DNA of 6,693 nucleotides from Clostridia bacterium. Its GTDB lineage: Bacteria; Bacillota_A; Clostridia; Peptostreptococcales; Anaerovoracaceae. The stretch's first letter is position 1. Each line of letters starts with the position of its first letter. Of this stretch, positions 1 to 5,705 are shown in pieces. The stretch covers positions 1 to 6,693 of the forward strand of contig JAKSSI010000074.1 in assembly GCA_024403175.1 (NCBI GenBank), in the 5' to 3' direction. The notes beneath the pieces were generated by a model, which was not told the origin of the DNA, made no database searches, and worked only from the letters and a program-made list of their open reading frames with translations. The position numbers were made by a program, and so were the translations under genes.

Positions 1-43
1 TGTCCAACACGGGATTTCCCGCATAATTTATCAACAGAAAAAT

Positions 44-1234
44 ATGCCGGAATTTAAAGTTATTAAAGGTGGGATTCCTGATGAACCTACCTACAATTTC
101 ATAGATGCGCACATAACAGACACTCGCCTTATGGGTGTGCTGGGTCTTAGAGTGCATTGGCTTTATACTCCGGCCGACCCATCTGATATAGAAGGCGTAA
201 GAGATATTTACCACTTTTACTATTACGACATAGAAGAACTTGGTTTGGATTCATTAAATGTTTTCGAGTTGGTAGATGAAGATGCTTTAAGGATTGCAAC
301 AAAGTCGTGTTTTGGCGGCCTGGGGGCAAAGCTTGTTCCTGTTACTGAAAAGGAAGTTAAATATTTAGTAAATTGGTTTGTTGAAGAAACCATTAAGAAG
401 AATGAAAAGCTTCCTGACAATATTGATTGTGCTCGCTTTATTCTAAAGGATAAACCAGTATTAACAGAAGATGAGTACAAGCTTATTTGTGCCAAGATGT
501 GCACTTCAATGCAAACAAACTACGGTGTAATCAATTACTACTTAATGCGTTTGTTTGGAAAAGATTATGAAGGAGCAGAGTTACTTAAAGCTGAAAATGC
601 TTTGGCAGAAGATTTCGATGATATCTCGCTAGAAACACATGCTACATTTCTTCAGAACTCCATTGAAGAATTCCACAACAATGATGGGTCGACATCTTAT
701 ATGAATGAGTCTTTGGTTCAGACTAAAAAATCGCATTACATTGTTGTAAGCGAAATAAAGGTTGCTGGCCAAAGAATCACTTATGCGAAAAAGCTTAGAG
801 CTTTCGAGATATCAATTGAAGAAGCTTCAATGATACTTACACGCGGTGAGTTTGTAACAGTTTACCGGATCTGCGTGCCAATGGAAGATTTCGATGTGGA
901 CTTTGCTACATTTTCCATAGGAACTACAAGAACAAGCCACGAAACAGGCGACATGTTTATGGAGTTTAAGCCTCATAATGCACACGTCGATAGAAGGGTG
1001 TTTAAACTTTATGAAGATTTGCACGCTCTTTACTATGTCTCAGATTATGGCGAACTGATTATTGCTGCCTACACACCTGAAGATATTAGAGATGTTGAGT
1101 ACAGAATAAAGTCTTCAAACCTTATGCCTGACCTTCAAATTATGATTAAAATGCAGCTTGCAACGCAGGTATTATATGAATTTGCTCAAAGTGGCTACAC
1201 TCACTTTGGCGCCTTTATTAAATCTTTGGAGTAA
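44..1234 (+). CDS. Hypothetical cytosolic protein, first gene of an ABC-transporter operon
   Basis: I do not recognise this 396-residue protein and assign no function. It has no signal peptide and no hydrophobic stretch long enough for a membrane helix, so it should be cytosolic. Residues 1-210 look mixed and mainly helical (for example 101-120 and 141-172). Residues 228-345 alternate in a way that suggests a beta-rich domain, followed by a helical tail (about 360-395). Five cysteines (89, 129, 149, 153, 277) form no evident metal-binding motif. The stop lies 2 nt before the ATPase start, and the ATPase ribosome-binding site lies inside its last codons, so the two are very probably co-translated. 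The start is uncertain. The ATG at 44 has no good Shine-Dalgarno sequence, and the frame is open back to base 2, so the true start may lie outside the window. It could be an accessory or regulatory partner of the transporter, but only the context supports that. Confidence 0.8.
   Translation: MPEFKVIKGGIPDEPTYNFIDAHITDTRLMGVLGLRVHWLYTPADPSDIEGVRDIYHFYYYDIEELGLDSLNVFELVDEDALRIATKSCFGGLGAKLVPVTEKEVKYLVNWFVEETIKKNEKLPDNIDCARFILKDKPVLTEDEYKLICAKMCTSMQTNYGVINYYLMRLFGKDYEGAELLKAENALAEDFDDISLETHATFLQNSIEEFHNNDGSTSYMNESLVQTKKSHYIVVSEIKVAGQRITYAKKLRAFEISIEEASMILTRGEFVTVYRICVPMEDFDVDFATFSIGTTRTSHETGDMFMEFKPHNAHVDRRVFKLYEDLHALYYVSDYGELIIAAYTPEDIRDVEYRIKSSNLMPDLQIMIKMQLATQVLYEFAQSGYTHFGAFIKSLE
1228..1231 (+). 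promoter_or_regulatory. Ribosome-binding site of the ABC ATPase gene
   Basis: GGAG lies 5 nt before the ATG at 1237, inside the last codons of the upstream gene (its stop is 1232-1234). This fixes the ATPase start and implies translational coupling to the upstream gene. Confidence 0.65.
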
Positions 1235-1236
1235 AT

Positions 1237-1938
1237 ATGAGCTTTGTAAAGTTTGAAGATGTTTCAAAAATTTATCATACTGGAGAAGTAGAAATTCGCG
1301 CTGTCGACCACATTAACTTTGAGGTCGAAAAGGGCGAATTTTGTATTATAGTTGGTCCGTCTGGTGCAGGAAAAACAACAGTTTTGAATATGCTTGGCGG
1401 TATGGATTCAGCTTCTTCGGGCACTATAACTGTAGATGGTAGCATAGTTTCCGACTACAATTCAAAACAGCTTGTTGGTTATAGACGTTATGACGTTGGG
1501 TTCGTTTTCCAGTTCTATAACCTTGTTGGAAATCTTACTGCGCTTGAAAACGTAGAACTTGCATCGCAGATTTGTAAGAACCCTTTAGATGCAGCAGAAG
1601 TAATTGAGGAAGTTGGACTTAAGGCGAGATCTGATAATTTCCCTGGGCAGCTCTCCGGTGGTGAGCAGCAGCGTGTAGCAATAGCAAGAGCTTTGGCAAA
1701 GAATCCTAAGCTTCTTCTGTGCGATGAACCAACTGGCGCACTTGACTATGTAACAGGAAAGCAAATTCTAAAGCTTCTGCAGGATACTTGCAGAAATAAA
1801 GGTGTAACAGTAATAGTAATTACACACAACGGTGCATTAACACCTATGGCTGATAGAGTCATAAAAATTAAGAATGGCACTGTTTCAGAAATGACATTAA
1901 ATTCAAATCCTACACCTGTAGAGAATATTGAATGGTAA
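1237..1938 (+). CDS. ABC transporter ATP-binding protein, MacB/LolD type
   Basis: Complete 233-residue nucleotide-binding subunit, the usual length for the MacB/LolD/FtsE-like group that pairs with FtsX-fold permeases. Motifs in order: A-loop Tyr13; Walker [10 protein letters not shown] at 40-48; Q-loop Gln92 in VFQFYNL; signature LSGGEQQRV at 139-147; Walker B LLLCDE at 159-164 with catalytic Glu164; D-loop GALD at 167-170; switch His197 in VITHN. All catalytic residues are present, so it should be an active ATPase that dimerises on the cytoplasmic face of the membrane. The YNL after the Q-loop and the early EVEIRAVD strand are typical of this group. The tail ends in an acidic EN-I-E-W. The gene lies 2 nt after the upstream hypothetical gene and 14 nt before its permease. 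The transported or mechanically handled substrate cannot be read from the sequence; lipoprotein, peptide and cell-wall roles are all known in the wider family. Confidence 0.96.
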   Translation: MSFVKFEDVSKIYHTGEVEIRAVDHINFEVEKGEFCIIVGPSGAGKTTVLNMLGGMDSASSGTITVDGSIVSDYNSKQLVGYRRYDVGFVFQFYNLVGNLTALENVELASQICKNPLDAAEVIEEVGLKARSDNFPGQLSGGEQQRVAIARALAKNPKLLLCDEPTGALDYVTGKQILKLLQDTCRNKGVTVIVITHNGALTPMADRVIKIKNGTVSEMTLNSNPTPVENIEW

Positions 1939-1952
1939 TAGATAATTAGCTT

Positions 1953-4900
1953 ATGAAGGCAATAAACAAGGATTTTACAAGAGAAATAAAGAATACGAAA
2001 AGCAGGTTCATATCTATTTTGGTACTTGTTGCTCTTGCTGTTGCCTTTTTGTCTGGTCTTAGAGCTACAGCCCCAGATATGAAGCTTACGGGCCACAATT
2101 ATTTTGAGAAACAAAATCTTGCAGATATTCAGATTATGTCTACGGTTGGGCTTACTGATGAAGATGTAACTCAACTTCTTAAAAAAGATAAAATTGCAGC
2201 GGTTGAGGGTACTTATGTTATTGATGCGTTTGCCTCTTCTGATACTGCTGATAAGGTTGCTAAGGTATACGCGATACCTGAAACGGATATAAATAACCTT
2301 GTTATATTAGAAGGCCGCATGCCTGAAAAAATGAATGAGTGTCTTGTTGATGAAGATGCTGGATGGGAACTAAACACAAAGCTTGGAGATAAGATTACTC
2401 TAACACCACAGGAAAGCTTTGAAGATAATTTAAAGCTTAATGAATTCACAATTGTTGGTGTGGCAAGAAGCCCTATGTATGTAAGTATTGACAGAGGCTC
2501 AGCTTCTATTGGTACAGGAAAAGTTGCGATTTATATGTATATACCTAAGGAAGTGTTTGATTCCGAAATATATACTGCAATTTTTGCGCGTGTAGAAAAG
2601 CCAAAGGATATGGTTGCTTTCTATAAAGACTATGACGACTATGTAGAAGATATAATCGATTCACTAGAAGATTTCGGAAATAACCGCGCAGATTTAAGAT
2701 ATGCTACTTTACTTGGAAAGCTTGACGATGCCCAAGCCGAACTCGACGACGCAAAAGCTGAAGCTGATGAAAAGCTTGGTGATGCAGATAAGAAGCTTAA
2801 AGATGCAAAGGTTCAAATCGATGACGGCAAAAGGCAAATTGCTCAGGCTGATATAGATATTGCTGATGCCGAAGTTGCAATAGCCGATGCGGAAATTGCT
2901 GTTGCAGACGGTGAGCAAGCTATAGCAGATGCTGAAGAAAAAATAGCCGATGCAGAAAAAGAAATTGCTGATGGTGAAAAAGAACTAGCAGATGCCTTAA
3001 TAGAACTTGAGGATGGCGAAAAAGAGTACGAAGACGGTCTTAAAGAATACGAAGATGGCTATAAAAAATTTGTAAGCGGCAGAGCTGATTATTACTGGGG
3101 TGCTGAAAAGGCAGCACAGGGTAAAAGGGAACTTGATGCACAGACCCCTACAGTTGAGGCAATGCGAACTCAGCTTAATAGCGTGGCTATTGCAATGCCA
3201 GCCTTTAATCCTTATTTTAATGGAACCACAGACCAGCTTTACGCAATTGCCAAGGGGCAAGATGCAGTGGCAAGCCCTACGGATCTTGATATGGCATTTG
3301 CTGGAATGTCCGGCCCTGGTATGCCACCTTTAAACAGTGTTGCTATCGTTCAGATGTATGAAGGCATTAAGCAGTACGATAATGGTCTTCTCCAGTATTA
3401 TCAGGCTGCTAGTAGACTTGACGATGCTTGGGATGAAATAGTTGATGCTGAAAGAGAACTCAATGATGCAAAATCTGAGCTTGAGGATGCCAGAAAAGAG
3501 CTTGATGACGGATGGGCTGAGTACAATGACGGCCTTGAAGAATTAGAAGAAGGAAAGAAAAAGCTTGAAGAAGGCAAGGCCGACCTTGAACAAGGAAAAG
3601 CAGACCTTGCTCAGGGCAAGGCTGATTTGGAGCAGGGCAGGGCGGATTTTGAACAAGGTAAACTCGATTTAGCCAAGGCTAAGAAAGATTTGGTTAAAGG
3701 CGAGCAAGAATACCTTGATGGCTTAAAAGAATACGAAGATGCAAGAGCAGAAGCCGATGAAAAGATTGGGGATGCTCAAAATAAAATAGATGATGCCAGA
3801 GATGATCTTGAAAGTATTACAGAAGTTAAATGGTACATACTTTCAAGAAGCTATTTCCCGGGCTATTCAGGTCTTGGTCAGGATGCCGATAGAATGGGCA
3901 ACTTGGCAAATGTGTTCCCTGTAATTTTCTTCTTAGTTGCGGCGCTTGTTTGCCTTACAACTATGACAAGAATGGTCGAGGAACAGAGAATTCAAATCGG
4001 CGGTTTAAAGGCTTTGGGGTATGGTACTTGGGCCATTTCTAAAAAGTACATTGGCTACGGCTTATTACCAGCCTTAGTAGGTTCAATAATTGGTCTTGTT
4101 ATAGGCTATACATTGTTCCCAACAATGATATTTGTGGCATATCAGATTATGTATGAAATGCCTAATATTGAACTGCACCAGTACACAAATATTTCTATAG
4201 CTTGCATTATAGCTGCGGTTATTTGCACTGCTGTTGCTACTTTAGCTGCTTGCCTTGCAACGCTTAGAGAAAATCCTGCAAGCCTTATGCGTCCAAAGAC
4301 TCCAACCGCAGGTAAGAGAGTATTCCTTGAAAGAATTAAATTTATTTGGAATAGGCTTGGATTTATACAAAAAGTTACCGCAAGAAATCTTCTACGTTAT
4401 AAGAAGAGATTTTGGATGACTGTAATAGGCATTGGTGGCTGTACTGCCCTTATTATTGCTGGTTTTGGTTTAAGATATTCACTTACCTATATTTTGCAGC
4501 GTCAGTACGGGGCTCTTACTCACTATACTGCTCACATCACTTTAGATTCGAAGTTAGATGAAGAAAAGAGGGCGGCCATCGAAGATTTTATTATCAAAGA
4601 TGAAAGAGTTGTAGATTATACAAATCTAAGAATGTCTGCTTTAACAGCGGCTTCTAACTCTGGGTCGCAGAGTGCATATCTTTATGCTATAGATTCAGAT
4701 GATGCGCCTCTGTATCTTGAATTTAACGATTACAAGACTAAGGAAACTATTAAGCTTCAAGATGGCGGTGTTTACATAGATCAAAAGTTATCTGAACTTT
4801 TAGGCCTATCTGTTGGTGATGAAATATTCCTTGATGGCGACCAAAAGGCTTACGCCACAGTACTAGGAATTTATGAAAACTATACTATGCATTTCATCTA

Positions 4901-5492
4901 TATGACTCCGAATAGTTATCAGCAGATATTTGGAGAGAAGGCAGATCTTAATGCATACTTTATGCATTTTACGCATAATGACATAGATTTCTGTAACAAG
5001 ATTTTTGAAGACTATATGTCGCTCGATGGAGTGTCTGGTACGAGCCGTGTAACCGACGTTATGGAAACATTTATCGAGTCTATGGAGCGAATAGATTTTG
5101 TTGTAGTTATAGTGATTATTTCTGCAGGAGCCTTGGCCCTTGTTGTTTTATACAATTTGTCTAACATAAACATTACTGAAAGAAAACGAGAACTGGCGAC
5201 AATTAAGGTCTTAGGCTTCTACGATAAAGAAGTTTCTGCGTACGTGTACAGAGAGAATGTTATTTTAACTATTTTAGGTATAATCGTCGGTATTGTTATG
5301 GGGCATTGGCTACATACCTGGTTAGTAAAATCGGTTGAAATTGACATGATGATGTTTGGCCGAGAAACAAACCCTATGTCATACTTATTTGCCGCAGTTT
5401 TGACTATACTTTTCTCCATATTCGCAAATGTTATGGCTCATTACAAAATGAAAAAAATTGATATGGTAGAATCCTTGAAATCTGCGGAATAG
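1953..5492 (+). CDS. Double-FtsX ABC permease with long extracellular coiled-coil hairpin
   Basis: Membrane partner of the preceding ATPase, 1179 residues. Order: TM1 about 18-38; first extracellular domain starting with a MacB-like core (about 40-245); heptad arm 1 (256-395); Pro/Gly/Met-rich tip (396-466); heptad arm 2 (467-622); FtsX module 1 with TM2-TM4 (about 651-672, 700-728, 747-769); linker with ENPASLMRPK (773-782); TM5 (about 820-842); a second, smaller extracellular domain (843-1045); FtsX module 2 with TM6-TM8 (about 1047-1068, 1102-1122, 1142-1163). The paired cytoplasmic coupling segments are visible: RIQIGGLKALGY (679-690) and RELATIKVLGF (1079-1089). With eight helices, one chain probably makes a full transporter with an ATPase dimer. 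The start is bounded by an in-frame TAG at 1947, and a later start would remove TM1. The Shine-Dalgarno sequence is weak, which suggests coupling to the ATPase gene. This fold works by mechanotransmission in MacB and LolCDE; the substrate is unknown. No frameshift is seen. Confidence 0.93.
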   Translation: MKAINKDFTREIKNTKSRFISILVLVALAVAFLSGLRATAPDMKLTGHNYFEKQNLADIQIMSTVGLTDEDVTQLLKKDKIAAVEGTYVIDAFASSDTADKVAKVYAIPETDINNLVILEGRMPEKMNECLVDEDAGWELNTKLGDKITLTPQESFEDNLKLNEFTIVGVARSPMYVSIDRGSASIGTGKVAIYMYIPKEVFDSEIYTAIFARVEKPKDMVAFYKDYDDYVEDIIDSLEDFGNNRADLRYATLLGKLDDAQAELDDAKAEADEKLGDADKKLKDAKVQIDDGKRQIAQADIDIADAEVAIADAEIAVADGEQAIADAEEKIADAEKEIADGEKELADALIELEDGEKEYEDGLKEYEDGYKKFVSGRADYYWGAEKAAQGKRELDAQTPTVEAMRTQLNSVAIAMPAFNPYFNGTTDQLYAIAKGQDAVASPTDLDMAFAGMSGPGMPPLNSVAIVQMYEGIKQYDNGLLQYYQAASRLDDAWDEIVDAERELNDAKSELEDARKELDDGWAEYNDGLEELEEGKKKLEEGKADLEQGKADLAQGKADLEQGRADFEQGKLDLAKAKKDLVKGEQEYLDGLKEYEDARAEADEKIGDAQNKIDDARDDLESITEVKWYILSRSYFPGYSGLGQDADRMGNLANVFPVIFFLVAALVCLTTMTRMVEEQRIQIGGLKALGYGTWAISKKYIGYGLLPALVGSIIGLVIGYTLFPTMIFVAYQIMYEMPNIELHQYTNISIACIIAAVICTAVATLAACLATLRENPASLMRPKTPTAGKRVFLERIKFIWNRLGFIQKVTARNLLRYKKRFWMTVIGIGGCTALIIAGFGLRYSLTYILQRQYGALTHYTAHITLDSKLDEEKRAAIEDFIIKDERVVDYTNLRMSALTAASNSGSQSAYLYAIDSDDAPLYLEFNDYKTKETIKLQDGGVYIDQKLSELLGLSVGDEIFLDGDQKAYATVLGIYENYTMHFIYMTPNSYQQIFGEKADLNAYFMHFTHNDIDFCNKIFEDYMSLDGVSGTSRVTDVMETFIESMERIDFVVVIVIISAGALALVVLYNLSNINITERKRELATIKVLGFYDKEVSAYVYRENVILTILGIIVGIVMGHWLHTWLVKSVEIDMMMFGRETNPMSYLFAAVLTILFSIFANVMAHYKMKKIDMVESLKSAE
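2718..3137 (+). repeat. Heptad-repeat arm 1 of the permease (residues 256-395)
   Basis: Hydrophobic core residues recur every seven residues at 275, 282, 289 and onward to 394, with Ala or Gly usually three residues later. The most regular part is the IADAE-type block at residues 303-351 (nt 2859-3005). One 11-residue step separates Leu264 from Leu275. Codons differ between copies, so this is a conserved coding repeat and not a fresh DNA expansion. Confidence 0.85.
3174..3347 (+). repeat. Tip segment bounded by two LNSVAI hexapeptides
   Basis: The non-coil segment between the arms is rich in Pro, Gly, Met and Ala. Identical LNSVAI sequences occur at residues 408-413 (nt 3174-3191) and 460-465 (nt 3330-3347), with different codons. 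The segment is likely the distal tip of the hairpin. Its function is unknown. Confidence 0.6.
3354..3818 (+). repeat. Heptad-repeat arm 2 of the permease (residues 468-622)
   Basis: Core positions run every seven residues from Met468 through 475, 482, 489 and onward to Tyr594. An 11-residue step to Ile605 follows, then 612 and 619. Ala or Gly again sits three residues after nearly every core residue. The arm ends about 30 residues before TM2. Confidence 0.85.
3573..3677 (+). repeat. Five tandem 21-nt units encoding GKADLEQ-like heptads
   Basis: Residues 541-575 are five consecutive heptads: GKADLEQ, GKADLAQ, GKADLEQ, GRADFEQ and a degenerate GKLDLAK. The DNA units differ mostly at third codon positions, so the protein heptad is what has been maintained. 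This is the most regular part of arm 2. Confidence 0.85.
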
Positions 5493-5503
5493 TGTGGTAT
5501 TAT
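5475..5503 (+). promoter_or_regulatory. Predicted metK promoter (-35 and extended -10)
   Basis: TTGAAA at 5475-5480 and TATTAT at 5498-5503 are separated by 17 nt. TG at 5495-5496, one base before the -10, makes an extended -10. This fits the vegetative sigma-A consensus closely and predicts a start near 5509-5511, just before the SAM aptamer. The -35 lies inside the last codons of the permease gene. Confidence 0.8.
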
Positions 5504-5507
5504 ACCA
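5495..5507. promoter_or_regulatory. Palindrome over the metK -10 element, possible operator
   Basis: TGGTAT-T-ATACCA is a perfect 6+1+6 inverted repeat centred on the -10. A one-base loop rules out an RNA hairpin. It could bind a dimeric repressor, or it may be a chance by-product of a strong -10. Confidence 0.25.
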
Positions 5508-5523
5508 AGCGAATTAAATATGG

Positions 5524-5617
5524 CTCATCAAGAGTGGCAGAGGGAATAGGCCCTACGAAGCCCGGCAACCTGGTAAAATCAAGGTGCTAAATCCTACAGA
5601 GCAATCTGGAAGATGAG
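5524..5617 (+). promoter_or_regulatory. SAM-I (S-box) riboswitch aptamer
   Basis: Senses S-adenosylmethionine and controls the downstream SAM synthetase gene. The conserved core is clear: ATCAAGAG after P1, GAAGCCCGGCAACC, then AAGGTGCTAA. P1 is CTCATC (5524-5529) with GATGAG (5612-5617). P2a is GGC (5536-5538) with GCC (5560-5562), next to the AG/GA bases expected of the kink-turn. P2b is AGGG (5541-5544) with CCCT (5551-5554). P3 is around 5565-5571 with 5582-5587. P4 is CAGA/TCTG (5597-5608) capped by GCAA. The pseudoknot pairs loop TAGG (5547-5550) with CCTA (5593-5596). With a terminator just downstream, this is an OFF switch: SAM stabilises P1 and lets the terminator form. Confidence 0.97.
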
Positions 5618-5642
5618 GAAAGAAACTTGAACCTCTTCTTTC
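5608..5642 (+). promoter_or_regulatory. Antiterminator of the SAM riboswitch
   Basis: Bases 5608-5618 can pair with 5632-5642: ten of eleven positions, including one G-U, with one T-T mismatch and a 13-nt loop. The helix uses both the 3' strand of P1 and the 5' strand of the terminator, so it excludes both. It is the expected low-SAM, read-through structure. Confidence 0.8.
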
Positions 5643-5654
5643 GAAGAGGTTTTT
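5630..5654 (+). terminator. Intrinsic terminator of the SAM riboswitch
   Basis: A perfect 9-bp stem, AACCTCTTC (5630-5638) with GAAGAGGTT (5643-5651), has a 4-nt loop. A T-run begins at 5650 and continues into the T-rich 5655-5664. It ends leader transcription when SAM is bound. It may also stop read-through from the ABC operon, which has no terminator of its own before this point. Confidence 0.93.
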
Positions 5655-5674
5655 ATTATTTATTAAAAACCTCT
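5645..5674 (+). promoter_or_regulatory. Alternative hairpin sequestering the terminator 3' strand
   Basis: AGAGGTTTTTA (5645-5655) is perfectly complementary to TAAAAACCTCT (5664-5674), with an 8-nt loop. It competes with the terminator but is compatible with the antiterminator, so it could form in read-through transcripts. The inverted repeat is certain; the role is inferred. Confidence 0.5.
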
Positions 5675-5692
5675 GTAACGAGTTAATCTCGG

Positions 5693-5698
5693 AAAGGA
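5693..5698 (+). promoter_or_regulatory. Ribosome-binding site of metK
   Basis: AAAGGA lies 7 nt before the ATG at 5706 and supports that start. A weak 4-bp stem, CGAG/CTCG (5679-5691), ends just before it and leaves the site unpaired. Confidence 0.75.
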
Positions 5699-5705
5699 AA
5701 ACTAA

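Noticed and set aside
10..21. Short hairpin CGGGA-TT-TCCCG considered as a terminator of an upstream gene
   Set aside because: It has a two-base loop, a five-base stem and no T-run after it. It is at most a minor palindrome.
22..27. CATAAT considered as a -10 element for the first gene
   Set aside because: There is no acceptable -35 at 16-18 nt upstream, and it lies too near the window edge and the ATG to judge.
1746..2174. Antisense open frame (142 codons) across the ATPase-permease junction
   Set aside because: It overlaps two well-supported sense genes and its product resembles no known family. Its length is explained by the low frequency of antisense stops in this codon usage.
3100..3333. 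Sense open frame (77 codons) in another frame inside the permease tip region
   Set aside because: The permease frame is uninterrupted and structured through this region. The alternative product has no recognisable features.
2859..3677. Regular 21-nt repeats that could suggest a CRISPR-like array or minisatellite
   Set aside because: There are no spacers, the period keeps the reading frame exactly, and copies differ at third codon positions. They are coding heptads of a coiled coil.
5493..5520. Possible intrinsic terminator straight after the permease
   Set aside because: The only inverted repeat (5495-5507) has a one-base loop and no T-run. It coincides with the metK -10.
5493..5705. A small gene in the 213-nt permease-metK gap
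   Set aside because: The stretch is fully accounted for by the promoter, SAM-I aptamer, terminator, second hairpin and ribosome-binding site. No supported open frame is present.
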